Of a stretch of DNA of 64,000 bases, positions 20,877-35,879 are shown in pieces. The DNA is from Limonium bicolor (lineage: Eukaryota; Streptophyta; Magnoliopsida; Caryophyllales; Plumbaginaceae). A program made the position numbers and the translations under genes. Below the pieces are notes generated by a model, which was not told the DNA's origin, did no database searches, and saw only the letters and a list, made by a program, of their open reading frames with translations. The DNA is taken from positions 95,019,298-95,083,297 of the forward strand of contig CM041783.1 of the NCBI GenBank assembly GCA_023374045.1, read 5' to 3'. Numbering within the stretch: the stretch's first letter is position 1; every line of letters begins with the position of its first letter.

Positions 20877-23800
20877 TGTAACACCCCGGTTTTCACACAC
20901 TAAAATTTTCTTATTACTTGAACAACTTACTACAATATTTTACAGCGGAAGACTAAATAACACCTAAGTCAAACCGGAGCGCTACCGCCACACCCACACC
21001 AACTAGTGTGGATGCTAAGGCTAATCCACCTACAACCTAACTCCCGGAACATGCTCCAAGGAGTTTACCACTTACAAATAAATAAAATTTCTAGCTATGT
21101 CGGCGCGTTCCCTTGTCCCAAGCTCAAGAGCAATATCACACAAAGAATCAACTTCACCTGCAACAAACCTGTGGCCAGCAAACAATCACACAAAAGGGCC
21201 ACAGGCACAAACCAGAAAACGTCAGCAAAGCTGAGTAACAAATATCACACCCTGTAAAATTCACTCTCTTTGAAAAAAACCTTTTTAGCAGCATAAAGGC
21301 ACACATCAACACAAACAACCATGTTATCAACCACAAACACAAGTTTACAACACACTCACCTTCCTTGAGACATTTTACCTTAACACAAACCACCTGTTCA
21401 TAATGATATCACAATACCAGCAAACTCACCAGAGACATAAATCCAATAATATTTGGAAACCACATAACAATTCCCACCAGTTTGTATCTCAATTATTAAC
21501 ATTCCACCAATCCTCGGGCACACCGGTCTTTCGACAAAGAGCTACTAGGCTCTCGGCCCCTTGGACAAATAATTCCACCACCTCACCCCATGTCCTTAAG
21601 TGTGCACACCCCCTATGAATCATCAGTCCATAGAGTAGATCATGATGGCTTAGCTCCAATACATTGGTAGGAGCGAAAATTCAGTGAATGGCCAACCATG
21701 GCTCGACAAATTGAAGGAGCTAACCATAGCTCAATAGTTTCGAATATATATTTCCAAATTCACACTTCCACCACCATAAGTAATATCAACCTTTCCAACA
21801 TATAAATATCATCCACAATCATATAAAATTGCTCAAAATAACCACCAACCAAAGGATAGCAATAAACAAGATTAATCACATATTAAAGTACAAACAACCC
21901 ACCTTTAGAATTAAAACCTTGTATAAGGTTAGACTTTGTCTAACTTTGTTCCACCTGAATATCCACTCCATCAAAATCAAGCTTTCTCTTAGCAATCACA
22001 GATCAACAAGAATTCCACACCAAGAGTAGTCACCAAAAATCATTCCAGAGCCTTTCAAGGCTAAGCCAAGCAACAAAACACCAAAACCATACTTAAACAC
22101 AATTTTCCTTCTTTCCAAGTTTTAGCACACATATAACCTTACAAGACTTCCTTATACCTTTTACACTTCACCACCTCTTACAACTTCAACCACAAGTCAT
22201 ATTAGGACCATAATGACCAGAGAAACCATTAAATCCAATAACCAACACACAATTACACTTATTCAAGCTTAAAGCACACCTTTATCCCAAATCACTTCCT
22301 AGTAATTCGAATGACATCCCAAAGGAGTTTCGACCTGAATTTTTGACCATAGATATAAATTCGAAATATAAGAATACCCTCAAAATTTCAGCTCAAACCC
22401 ATGTCGGAAACTCATCTAAACAACTCCTAAAGCTTAAAGCTCATTATTTTCCCTTGCCATGTCTATCCGACTTAAATATCTTCATTCGACTTCATTTTTT
22501 GACCATAACCATATGTTCACTATTAAAGACTACCCTCAAAATTTTAAGGCAAGATGAATTCGGGAACCTATTTAACTAAGTCTCAAGGCTTAAAACACCA
22601 TTTAAGCCCTCCCACCTTGACCTAGCATTTTTATGTCTAACCACGAGTTCCCACCACCTATAATCAATTATTATGAGTTAATATAGGTAGAATAACACAC
22701 CAAACTCAACAAAATCCCATCGAAATCACTCAAGGAGTCTTAAAACACATTTTTCCTCCCTAAAAGTTCCCTAGAACTTATCCTACTTCCCAAAGGTATT
22801 TTCGCCTGAATATTTGATATTATTCTAGTAATAACTATCTAAGAACACTGTCAAAATTTCAGCTCAAGAGAAGCTAGGGTTCGGAAGTTACCATTAACAA
22901 GAGTTAAAGCTCAAAATCAGGGTTTAAAGAAAGAAATGGTGAGCATAAGTGTTACCTGGAATCTCCTTGCCATTTTAGCCACGACCTTACAAGTCCCTTA
23001 GCTAAATGAATCAATTTCTTCCACCAACCAATTCGTCCAAGGTCACCAGCTCCTTCTCCCTCCTTGAAATCTTGTTTTTCCTTGATTTCTAGCTTGAATC
23101 TCCTTCTCCAATGGTGGGTGTTGAGTTCTATGAGCTTCTATGGTGTTCTAATGGCGTGAGAGTGAGTGAGGAAGGCAGGTAAATCGGTTCCCATCTCATT
23201 CTTAAGGATGGCGTGAGTGAATTCCAATTTTACTTCATTAATTAAGTGTAATGATTACTAAGATAACCTTATCTCTTCCTAAGCCATTAGATTAGTGACA
23301 ATTGTCTAGATTAAATCTCAGCCCTCCATGTGTGACCGGCCTTAATGATGAAGGAGACAAGTGGCATGGGTAATAAAGAGTATAAGACAAAATAGAATGA
23401 TGTCTTCACTTACAGCCGTCGGATCGTAGATATTTTGCTTGGATGAATCTCCACCATCCATGTGTGACCACCCCTCATTAATGAAGGTGACACATGTCTT
23501 CTCTTGATTGAACCATGTGTAACTAATCATCTCTTGACACCTCGACGCTTACATCATCGTTATGTCATGCCGACATCATCACTGCATCATCACTGCATCA
23601 TCACTGCATCACCACTGCATCACCACTGCATCATCATGGTCAAAGTTGACCATTGACCAAGGTTTGACCAATGTCCAATGTTTGACCGAAGTCAGACCAA
23701 AGTTGACCTAGGTTTGACCACAGTTGACCGGGGCTTCTAGAACTCCATGCAACTCACCGAAATTTCAGTGTTTCTCGGAACTTTCTGAACTAGGGTTTCT

Positions 23801-23907
23801 CCAAGGTTTCTTGGTTGATTCCCAACCACTATGGCTTCCTCGTGTTCTCTAATAATTCCTAAGGAACTATGGTTTCCATTAGGGTTACAAAAATTCGGGG
23901 TATTACA
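20877..23907 (-). mobile_element. LTR 6 (3031 bp)
   Basis: One of the copies nearest the majority sequence and a good reference. It carries the GTTTCGAATATATATTTCC variant (one A fewer) near 21738, shared with LTRs 7 and 15. Perfect terminal motifs TGTAACACCCCGG and GGGGTATTACA. Confidence 0.94.
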
Positions 23908-24874
23908 TTCTCCCCCCGTTAAACAAAGCTTCGTCCCCGATGCTTAACTTACCACCATCATCACCAAATACCCAAACACAAATACAAATCTTTGACGACA
24001 AGGTAATACCACCAAGCATTAAATAGCCATAAATAAATGTCACATAATCATAGCACACAAGCACATAAGCACACAAGTCAATTTCCAAATACTGAGTAAC
24101 ATCATATTAATCATGTCAATAATTATATCAACACCTCATACATGGTGTCAAACTATTTATTTTCAAAAGTATCCAACCACAAAATCCCAAACTTTATGTT
24201 CTCCTTATGTAATCCACTTCATTAAAACATGAACCAACACACAATTCCTCATGATATAAAGCATATTAACACACATAACCATGTCAATTATTTTGTCACT
24301 CATCACCTATTACACACATACAATAACAATCCATCTACTTCAGACAATTCATCACATAGCAAAAAGATAATAATTTTGATCATATAAACATGTCAAACAC
24401 TTTAAGTGTCCTATTGCATCAATCTCAGATATTAATATCAAACTATCCTCAATTATTTCACCACTAATCAACACCTACGTCTTACACCAACCACGCTTCC
24501 ACTGCGCTACTCTGATCTAATTTTTCGTGATCACTTACAGGAAGCTTCAGGAATCCTCCAACCCTGCCATGGTCAGTGCCAGTGTTGAACTATCCTTCCA
24601 CCTCAATTTGTTTTCAGTTTCCCTTGATCTGACCAGGATCAAGGTCAACCTTCCACGTCAGATTCAAGCAATTTGCACAATTAAACAAGTTCCAGTTTAA
24701 TCCTAGTATAGCCCCAATTATCCGACGACCACAACTAATTCCAAACAATCAAACAAATCGGTAACAAGCAACAAACACAATTCCCATCCCCACGGCTTGT
24801 CAAGTTTTTAAGCCTAGATTTAATCTTAACTCAACCAAAGCTCCCTAGAGACCAAACCTGCTCTGATACCACTC
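23908..24874 (-). mobile_element. Internal segment 7 (967 bp)
   Basis: Matches the majority sequence at every place checked, so with segment 15 it can serve as internal reference. PPT 23908-23917, tRNA-like block 24487-24516, PBS 24860-24871. Confidence 0.9.
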
Positions 24875-27800
24875 TGTAACACCCCGGTTTTCACACACTA
24901 AAATTTTCTTATTACTTGAACAACTTACTACAATATTTTACAGCGGAAGACTAAATAACACCTAAGTCAAACCGGAGCGCTACCGCCACACCCACACCAA
25001 CTAGTGTGGATGCTAAGGCTAATCCACCTACAACCTAACTCCCGGAACATGCTCCAAGGAGTTTACCACTTACAAATAAATAAAATTTCTAGCTATGTCG
25101 GCGCGTTCCCTTGTCCCAAGCTCAAGAGCAATATCACACAAAGAATCAACTTCACCTGCAACAAACCTGTGGCCAGCAAACAATCACACAAAAGGGCCAC
25201 AGGCACAAACCAGAAAACGTCAGCAAAGCTGAGTAACAAATATCACACCCTGTAAAATTCACTCTCTTTGAAAAAAACCTTTTTAGCAGCATAAAGGCAC
25301 ACATCAACACAAACAACCATGTTATCAACCACAAACACAAGTTTACAACACACTCACCTTCCTTGAGACATTTTACCTTAACACAAACCACCTGTTCATA
25401 ATGATATCACAATACCAGCAAACTCACCAGAGACATAAATCCAATAATATTTTGGAAACCACATAACAATTCCCACCAGTTTGTATCTCAATTATTAACA
25501 TTCCACCAATCCTCGGGCACACCGGTCTTTCGACAAAGAGCTACTAGGCTCTCGGCCCCTTGGACAAATAATTCCACCACCTCACCCCATGTCCTTAAGT
25601 GTGCACACCCCCTATGAATCATCAGTCCATAGAGTAGATCATGATGGCTTAGCTCCAATACATTGGTAGGAGCGAAAATTCAGTGAATGGCCAACCATGG
25701 CTCGACAAATTGAAGGAGCTAACCATAGCTCAATAGTTTCGAATATATATTTCCAAATTCACACTTCCACCACCATAAGTAATATCAACCTTTCCAACAT
25801 ATAAATATCATCCACAATCATATAAAATTGCTCAAAATAACCACCAACCAAAGGATAGCAATAAACAAGATTAATCACATATTAAAGTACAAACAACCCA
25901 CCTTTAGAATTAAAACCTTGTATAAGGTTAGACTTTGTCTAACTTTGTTCCACCTGAATATCCACTCCATCAAAATCAAGCTTTCTCTTAGCAATCACAG
26001 ATCAACAAGAATTCCACACCAAGAGTAGTCACCAAAAATCATTCCAGAGCCTTTCAAGGCTAAGCCAAGCAACAAAACACCCAAAACCATACTTAAACAC
26101 AATTTTCCTTCTTTCCAAGTTTTAGCACACATATAACCTTACAAGACTTCCTTATACCTTTTACACTTCACCACCTCTTACAACTTCAACCACAAGTCAT
26201 ATTAGGACCATAATGACCAGAGAAACCATTAAATCCAATAACCAACACACAATTACACTTATTCAAGCTTAAAGCACACCTTTATCCCAAATCACTTCCT
26301 AGTAATTCGAATGACATCCCAAAGGAGTTTCGACCTGAATTTTTGACCATAGATATAAATTCGAAATATAAGACAATACCCTCAAAAATTCAGCTCAAAC
26401 CCATGTCGGAAACTCATCTAAACACTCCTAAAGCTTAAAGCTCATTATTTTCCCTTGCCATGTCGATCCGACTTAAATATCTTCATTCGACTTCATTTTT
26501 TGACCATAACCATATGTTCACTATTAAAGACTACCCTCAAAATTTTAAGGCAAGATGAATTCGGGAACCTATTTAACTAAGTCTCAAGGCTTAAAACACC
26601 ATTTAAGCCCTCCCACCTTGACCTAGCATTTTATGTCTAACCACGAGTTCCCACCACCTATAATCAATTATTATGAGTTAATATAGGTAGAATAACACAC
26701 CAAACTCAACAAAATCCCATCGAAATCACTCAAGAGAGTTAAAACACATTTTTCCTCCCTAAAAGTTCCCTAGAACTTATCCTACTTCCCAAAGGTATTT
26801 TCGCCTGAATATTTGATATTATTCTAGTAAATAACTATCTAAGAACACTGTCAAAATTTCAGCTCAAGAGAGCTAGGGTTCGGAAGTTACCATTAACAAG
26901 AGTTAAAGCTCAAAATCAGGGTTTAAAAAAGAAATGGTGAGCATAAGTGTTACCTGGAATCTCCTTGCCATTTTAGCCACGACCTTACAAGTCCCTTAGC
27001 TAAATGAATCAATTTCTTCCACCAACCAATTCGTCCAAGGTCACCAGCTCCTTCTCCCTCCTTGAAATCTTGTTTTTCCTTGATTTCTAGCTTGAATCTC
27101 CTTCTCCAATGGTGGGTGTTGAGTTCTATGAGCTTCTATGGTGTTCTAATGGCGTGAGAGTGAGTGAGGAAGGCAGGTAAATCGGTTCCCATCTCATTCT
27201 TAAGGATGGCGTGAGTGAATTCCATTTTTACTTCATTAATTAAGTGTAATGATTACTAAGATAACCTTATCTCTTCCTAAGCCATTAGATTAGTGACAAT
27301 TGTCTAGATTAAATCTCAGCCCTCCATGTGTGACCGGCCTTAATGATGAAGGAGACAAGTGGCATGGGTAATAAAGAGTATAAGACAAAATAGAATGATG
27401 TCTTCACTTACAGCCGTCGGATCGTAGATATTTTGCTTGGATGAATCTCCACCATCCATGTGTGACCACCCCTCATTAATGAAGGTGACACATGTCTTCT
27501 CTTGATTGAACCATGTGTAACTAATCATCTCTTGACACCTCGACGCTTACATCATCGTTATGTCATGCCGACATCATCACTGCATCATCACTGCATCATC
27601 ACTGCATCACCACTGCATCACCACTGCATCATCATGGTCAAAGTTGACCATTGACCAAGGTTTGACCAATGTCCAATGTTTGACCGAAGTCAGACCAAAG
27701 TTGACCTAGGTTTGACCACAGTTGACGGGGCTTCTAGAACTCCATGCAACTCACCGAAATTTCAGTGTTTCTCGGAACTTTCTGAACTAGGGTTTCTCCA

Positions 27801-27904
27801 AGGTTTCTTGGTTGATTCCCAACCACTATGGCTTCCTCGTGTTCTCTAATAATTCCTAAGGAACTATGGTTTCCATTAGGGTTACAAAAATTCGGGGTAT
27901 TACA
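24875..27904 (-). mobile_element. LTR 7 (3030 bp)
   Basis: Left half identical in pattern to LTR 6, including the shortened AT run near 25741. The right half has local changes: AAGACAATACCC near 26371, a T-to-G substitution in CATGTCGATCCG near 26465, CAAGAGAGTTAAAAC near 26732, a missing AG near 26927 and one C lost in the last W-box near 27726 (shared with LTR 4). Confidence 0.93.
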
Positions 27905-28864
27905 TTCTCCCCCCGTTAAACAAAGCTTCGTCCCCGATGCTTAACTTACCACCATCATCACCAAATACCCAAACACAAATACAAATCTTTGACGACAAGG
28001 TAATACCACCAAGCATTAAATAGCCATAAATAAATGTCACATAATCATAGCACACAAGCACATAAGCACACAAGTCAATTTCCAAATACTGAGTAACATC
28101 ATATTAATCATGTCAATAATTATATCAACACCTCATACATGGTGTCAAACTATTTATTTTCAAAAGTATCCAACCACAAAATCCCAAACTTTATGTTCTC
28201 CTTATGTAATCCACTTCATTAAAACATGAACCAACACACAATTCCTCATGATATAAAGCATATACACACATAACCATGTCAATTATTTTGTCACATCATC
28301 ACCTATTACACACATACAATAACAATCCATCTACTTCAGACAATTCATCACATAGCAAAAAGATAATAATTTTGATCATATAAACATGTCAAACACTTTA
28401 AGGGTCCTATTGCATCAATCTCAGATATTAATATCAAACTATCCTCAATTATTTCCCCACTAATCAACACCTACGTCTTACACCAACCACGCTTCCACTG
28501 CGCTACTCTGATCTAATTTTTTCGATCACTTACAGGAAGCTTCAGGAATCCTCCAACCCTGCCATGGTCAGTGCCAGTGTTGAACTATCCTTCCCCTCAA
28601 TTTGTTTTCAGTTTCCCTTGATCTGACCAGGATCAAGGTCAACCTTCCACGTCAGATTCAAGCAATTTGCACAATAAACAAGTTCCATTTAATCCTAGTA
28701 TAGCCCCAATTATCCGACGACCACAACTAATTCCAAACAATCAAACAAATCGGTAACAAGCAACAAACACAATTCCCATCCCACGTTTGTCAAGTTTTTA
28801 AGCCTAGATTTAATCTTAACTCAACCAAAGCTCCCTAGAGACCAAACCTGCTCTGATACCACTC
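27905..28864 (-). mobile_element. Internal segment 8 (960 bp)
   Basis: Has several small changes at 28260-28790, including loss of TTA near 28263, a substitution in CTTTAAGGGTCC near 28403, a run of six Ts with loss of GTG in TTTTTTCGATCAC near 28516, and CCCACGTTTGTC near 28780. PBS intact at 28850-28861. Confidence 0.87.
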
Positions 28865-31800
28865 TGTAACCCCCGGTTTTCACACACTAAATTTTTCTTA
28901 TTACTTGAACAACTTACTACAATATTTTACAGCGGAAGACTAAATAACACCTAAGTCAACCGGAGCGCTACCGCCACACCCACACCAACTAGTGTGGATG
29001 CTAAGGCTAATCCACCTACAAACCTAACTCCCGAACATGCTCCAAGGAGTTTACCACTTACAAATAATAAAATTTCTAGCTATGTCGGCGCGTTCCCTTG
29101 TCCCAAGCTCAAGAGCAATATCACACAAAGAATCAACTTCACCTGCAACAAACCTGTGGCCAGCAAACATCACACAAAAGGGCCACAGGCACAAACCAGA
29201 AAACGTCAGCAAAGCTGAGTAACAAATATCACACCCTGTAAAATTCACTCTCTTTGAAAAAAACCTTTTTAGCAGCATAAAGGCACACATCAACACAAAC
29301 AACCATGTTATCAACCACAAACACAAGTTTACAACACACTCACCTTCCTTGAGACATTTTACCTTACACAAACCACCTGTTCATAATGATATCACAATAC
29401 CAGCAAACTCACCAGAGACATAAATCCAATAATATTTTGGAAACCACATAACAATTCCCACCAGTTTGTATCTCAATTATTAACATTCCACCAATCCTCG
29501 GGCACACCGGTCTTTCGACAAAGAGCTACTAGGCTCTCGGCCCCTTGGACAAATATTCCACCACCTCACCCCATGTCCTTAAGTGTGCACACCCCCTATG
29601 AATCATCAGTCCATAGAGTAGATCATGATGGCTTAGCTCCAATACATTGGTAGGAGCGAAAATTCAGTGAATGGCCAACCATGGCTCGACAAATTGAAGG
29701 AGCTAACCATAGCTCAATAGTTTCGAAATATATATTTCCAAATTCACACTTCCACCACCATAAGTAATATCAACCTTTCCAACATATAAATATCATCCAC
29801 AATCATATAAAATTGCTCAAAATAACCACCAACCAAAGGATAGCAATAAACAAGATTAATCACATATTAAAGTACAAACAACCCACCTTTAGAATTAAAC
29901 CTTGTATAAGGTTAGACTTTGTCTAACTTTGTTCCACCTGAATATCCACTCCATCAAAATCAAGCTTTCTCTTAGCAATCACAGATCAACAAGAATTCCA
30001 CACCAAGAGTAGTCACCAAAAATCATTCCAGAGCCTTTCAAGGCTAAGCCAAGCAACAAAACACCCAAAACCATACTTAAACACAATTTTCCTTCTTTCC
30101 AAGTTTTAGCACACATATAACCTTACAAGACTTCCTTATACCTTTTACACTTCACCACCTCTTACAACTTCAACCACAAGTCATATTAGGACCATAATGA
30201 CCAGAGAAACCATTAAATCCAATAACCAACACAACACACTTATTCAAGCTTAAAGCACACCTTTATCCCAAATCACTTCCTAGTAATTCGAATGACATCC
30301 CAAAGGAGTTTCGACCTGAATTTTTGACCATAGATATAAATTCGAAATATAAGAATACCCTCAAAATTTCAGCTCAAACCCATGTCGGAAACTCATCTAA
30401 ACAACTCCTAAAGCTTAAAGCTCATTATTTTCCCTTGCCATGTCTATCCGACTTAAATATCTTCATTCGACTTCATTTTTTGACCATAACCATATGTTCA
30501 CTATTAAAGACTACCCTCAAAATTTTAAGGCAAGATGAATTCGGGAACCTATTTAACTAAGTCTCAAGGCTTAAAACACCATTTAAGCCCTCCCACCTTG
30601 ACCTAGCATTTTTATGTCTAACCACGAGTTCCCACCACCTATAATCAATTATTATGAGTTAATATAGGTAGAATAACACACCAAACTCAACAAAATCCCA
30701 TCGAAATCACTCAAGGAGTCTTAAAACACATTTTTCCTCCCTAAAAGTTCCCTAGAACTTATCCTACTTCCCAAAGGTATTTTCGCCTGAATATTTGATA
30801 TTATTCTAGTAATAACTATCTAAGAACACTGTCAAATTTCAGCTCAAGAGAAGCTAGGGTTCGGAAGTTACCATTAACAAGAGTTAAAGCTCAAAATCAG
30901 GGTTTAAAGAAAGAAATGGTGAGCATAAGTGTTACCTGGAATCTCCTTGCCATTTTAGCCACGACCTTACAAGTCCCTTAGCTAAATGAATCAATTTCTT
31001 CCACCAACCAATTCGTCCAAGGTCACCAGCTCCTTCTCCCTCCTTGAAATCTTGTTTTTCCTTGATTTCTAGCTTGAATCTCCTTCTCCAATGGTGGGTG
31101 TTGAGTTCTATGAGCTTCTATGGTGTTCTAATGGCGTGAGAGTGAGTGAGGAAGGCAGGTAAATCGGTTCCCATCTCATTCTTAAGGATGGCGTGAGTGA
31201 ATTCCAATTTTACTTCATTAATTAAGTGTAATGATTACTAAGATAACCTTATCTCTTCCTAAGCCATTAGATTAGTGACAATTGTCTAGATTAAATCTCA
31301 GCCCTCCATGTGTGACCGGCCTTAATGATGAAGGAGACAAGTGGCATGGGTAATAAAGAGTATAAGACAAAATAGAATGATGTCTTCACTTACAGCCGTC
31401 GGATCGTAGATATTTTGCTTGGATGAATCTCCACCATCCATGTGTGACCACCCCTCATTAATGAAGGTGACACATGTCTTCTCTTGATTGAACCATGTGT
31501 AACTAATCATCTCTTGACACCTCGACGCTTACATCATCGTTATGTCATGCCGACATCATCACTGCATCATCACTGCATCATCACTGCATCACCACTGCAT
31601 CACCACTGCATCATCATGGTCAAAGTTGACCATTGACCAAGGTTTGACCAATGTCCAATGTTTGACCGAAGTCAGACCAAAGTTGACCTAGGTTTGACCA
31701 CAGTTGACCGGGGCTTCTAGAACTCCATGCAACTCACCGAAATTTCAGTGTTTCTCGGAACTTTCTGAACTAGGGTTTCTCCAAGGTTTCTTGGTTGATT

Positions 31801-31887
31801 CCCAACCACTATGGCTTCCTCGTGTTCTCTAATAATTCCTAAGGAACTATGGTTTCCATTAGGGTTACAAAAATTCGGGGTATTACA
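28865..31887 (-). mobile_element. LTR 8 (3023 bp)
   Basis: Left terminus TGTAACCCCCGG as in LTR 4. An A-to-T shift near 28890 (CACTAAATTTTTC), loss of AA near 29065 (CAAATAATAAAATTTC, shared with LTR 11) and loss of about five bases near 30230 (AACACAACACACTTATTC). From about 30240 to the right end it is close to the majority. Confidence 0.92.
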
Positions 31888-32851
31888 TTCTCCCCCCGTT
31901 AAACAAAGCTTCGTCCCCGATGCTTAACTTACCACCATCATCACCAAATACCCAAACACAAATACAAATCTTTGACGACAAGGTAATACCACCAAGCATT
32001 AAATAGCCATAAATAAATGTCACATAATCATAGCACACAAGCACATAAGCACACAAGTCAATTTCCAAATACTGAGTAACATCATATTAATCATGTCAAT
32101 AATTATATCAACACCTCATACATGGTGTCAAACTATTTATTTTCAAAAGTATCCAACCACAAAATCCCAACTTTATGTTCTCCTTATGTAATCCACTTCA
32201 TTAAAACATGAACCAACACACAATTCCTCATGATATAAAGCATATTAACACACATAACCATGTCAATTATTTTGTCACTCATCACCTATTACACATACAA
32301 TAACAATCCATCTACTTCAGACAATTCATCACATAGCAAAAAGATAATAATTTTGATCATATAAACATGTCAAACACTTTAAGTGTCCTATTGCATCAAT
32401 CTCAGATATTAATATCAAACTATCCTCAATTATTTCACCACTAATCAACACCTACGTCTTACACCAACCACGCTTCCACTGCGCTACTCTGATCTAATTT
32501 TTCGTGATCACTTACAGGAAGCTTCAGGAATCCTCCAACCCTGCCATGGTCAGTGCCAGTGTTGAACTATCCTTCCACCTCAATTTGTTTTCAGTTTCCC
32601 TTGATCTGACCAGGATCAAGGTCAACCTTCCACGTCAGATTCAAGCAATTTGCACAATTAAACAAGTTCCAGTTTAATCCTAGTATAGCCCCAATTATCC
32701 GACGACCACAACTAATTCCAAACAATCAAACAAATCGGTAACAAGCAACAAACACAATTCCCATCCCCACGGCTTGTCAAGTTTTTAAGCCTAGATTTAA
32801 TCTTAACTCAACCAAAGCTCCCTAGAGACCAAACCTGCTCTGATACCACTC
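31888..32851 (-). mobile_element. Internal segment 9 (964 bp)
   Basis: Majority-like. One A is lost in TCCCAACTTTATG near 32167 and a CA pair in TATTACACATACAAT near 32290. PPT 31888-31897, PBS 32837-32848. Confidence 0.9.
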
Positions 32852-35800
32852 TGTAACACCCCGGTTTTCACACACTAAAATTTTCTTATTACTTGAACAA
32901 CTTACTACAATATTTTACAGCGGAAGACTAAATAACACCTAAGTCAAACCGGAGCGCTACCGCCACACCCACACCAACTAGTGTGGATGCTAAGGCTAAT
33001 CCACCTACAACCTAACTCCCGGAACATGCTCCAAGGAGTTTTACCACTTACAAATAAATAAAATTTCTAGCTATGTCGGCGCGTTCCCTTGTCCCAAGCT
33101 CAAGAGCAATATCACACAAAGAATCAACTTCACCTGCAACAAACCTGTGGCCAGCAAACAATCACACAAAAGGGCCACAGGCACAAACCAGAAAACGTCA
33201 GCAAAGCTGAGTAACAAATATCACACCCTGTAAAATTCACTCTCTTTGAAAAAAACCTTTTTAGCAGCATAAAGGCACACATCAACACAAACAACCATGT
33301 TATCAACCACAAACACAAGTTTACAACACACTCACCTTCCTTGAGACATTTTACCTTAACACAAACCACCTGTTCATAATGATATCACAATACCAGCAAA
33401 CTCACCAGAGACATAAATCCAATAATATTTTGGAAACCACATAACAATTCCCACCAGTTTGTATCTCAATTATTAACATTCCACCAATCCTCGGGCACAC
33501 CGGTCTTTCGACAAAGAGCTACTAGGCTCTCGGCCCCTTGGACAAATAATTCCACCACCTCACCCCATGTCCTTAAGTGTGCACACCCCCTATGAATCAT
33601 CAGTCCATAGAGTAGATCATGATGGCTTAGCTCCAATACATTGGTAGGAGCGAAAATTCAGTGAATGGCCAACCATGGCTCGACAAATTGAAGGAGCTAA
33701 CCATAGCTCAATAGTTTCGAAATATATATTTCCAAATTCACACTTCCACCACCATAAGTAATATCAACCTTTCCAACATATAAATATCATCCACAATCAT
33801 ATAAAAAATTGCTCAAAATAACCACCAACCAAAGGATAGCAATAAACAAGATTAATCACATATAAAGTACAAACAACCCACCTTTAGAAATTAAAACCTT
33901 GTATAAGGTTAGACTTGTCTAACTTTGTTCAACCTGAATATCCACTCCATCAAAATCAAGCTTCTCTTAGCAATCACAGATCAACAAGAATTCCACCCAA
34001 GAGTAGTCACCAAAAATCATTCCAGAGCCTTCAAGGCTAAGCCAAGCAACAAAAACACCCAAAACCATACTTAAACACAATTTTCCTTCTTTCCAAGTTT
34101 TAGCACACATATAACCTTACAAGACTTCCTTATACCTTTTACACTTCACCACCTCTTACAACTTCAACCACAAGTCATATTAGGACCATAATGACCAGAG
34201 AAACCATTAAATCCAATAACCAACACACAATTACACTTATTCAAGCTTAAAGCACACCTTTATCCCAAATCACTTCCTAGTAATTCGAATGACATCCCAA
34301 ATGAGTTTCGACCTGAATTTTTGACCATAGATATAAATTCGAAATATAAGAATACCCTCAAAATTTCAGCTCAAACCCATGTCGGAAACTCATCTAAACA
34401 ACTCCTAAAGCTTAAAGCTCATTATTTCCCTTGCCATGTCTATCCGACTTAAATATCTTCATTCGACTTCATTTTTTGACCATAACCATATGTTCACTAT
34501 TAAAGACTACCCTCAAAATTTTAAGGCAAGATGAATTCGGGAACCTATTTAACTAAGTCTCAAGGCTTAAAACACCATTTAAGCCCTCCCACCTTGACCT
34601 AGCATTTTTATGTCTAACCACGAGTTCCCACCACCTATAATCAAATATTATGAGTTAATATAGGTAGAATAACACACCAAACTCAACAAAATCCCATCGA
34701 AATCACTCAAGGAGTCTTAAAACACATTTTTCCTCCCTAAAAGTTCCCTAGAACTTATCCTACTTCCCAAAGGTATTTTCGCCTGAATATTTGATATTAT
34801 TCTAGTAATAACTATCTAAGAACACTGTCAAAATTTCAGCTCAAGAGAAGCTAGGGTTCGGAAGTTACCCCCATTAACAAGAGTTAAAGCTCAAAATCAG
34901 GGTTTAGAAGAAATGGTGAGCATAAGTGTTACCTGGAATTCTCCTTGCCATTTTAGCACGACCTTACAAGTCCCTTAGATAAATGAATCAATTTCTTCCA
35001 CCAACCAATTCGTCCAAGGTCACCAGCTCCTTCTCCCTCCTTGAAATCTTGTTTTTCCTTGATTTCTAGCTTGAATCTCCTTCTCCAATGGTGGGTGTTG
35101 AGTTCTATGAGCTTCTATGTGTTCTAATGGCGTGAGAGTGAGTGAGGAAGGCAGGTAAATCGGTTCCCATCTCATTCTTAAGGATGGCGTGAGTGAAATC
35201 CAATTTTACTTCATTAATTAAGTGTAATGATTACTAAGATAACCTTATCTCTTCCTAAGCCATTAGATTAGTGACATTGTCTAGATTAAATCTCAGCCCT
35301 CCATGTGTGACCGGCCTTAATGATGAAGGAGACAAGTGGCATGGGTAATAAAGAGTATAAGACAAAATAGAATGATGTCTTCACTTACAGCCGTCGGATC
35401 GTAGATATTTGCTTGGATGAATCTCACCATCCATGTGTGACCACCCCTCATTAATGAAGGTGACACATGTCTTCTCTTGATTGAACCATGTGTAACTAAT
35501 CATCTCTTGACACCTCGACGCTTACATCATCGTTATGTCATGCCGACATCATCACTGCATCATCACTGCATCATCACTGCATCACCACTGCATCACCACT
35601 GCATCATCATGGTCAAAGTTGACCATTGACCAAGGTTTGACCAATGTCCAATGTTTGACCGAAGTCAGACCAAAGTTGACCTAGGTTTGACCACAGTTGA
35701 CCGGGGCTTCTAGAACTCCATGCAACTCACCGAAATTTCAGTGTTTCTCGGAACTTTCTGAACTAGGGTTTCTCCAAGGTTTCTTGGTTGATTCCCAACC

Positions 35801-35879
35801 ACTATGGCTTCCTCGTGTTCTCTAATAATTCCTAAGGAACTATGGTTTCCATTAGGGTTACAAAAATTCGGGGTATTAC
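32852..35879 (-). mobile_element. LTR 9 (3028 bp, terminal base missing)
   Basis: The right terminus reads GGGGTATTAC directly followed by TTCTCC, so the last A of the LTR (first T of TG on the minus strand) is absent. A burst of 1-2 bp indels occupies 33806-34060; smaller ones include CCCC near 34869, loss of AAA near 34905 and AATTCTCC near 34938. The minisatellite is the usual 3+2 form. Confidence 0.9.

Noticed and set aside
21403..21618. A 71-codon + strand frame in LTR 6, also in LTR 1
   Set aside because: It is antisense to the element, frame-broken in most other copies and of low complexity at codon level.
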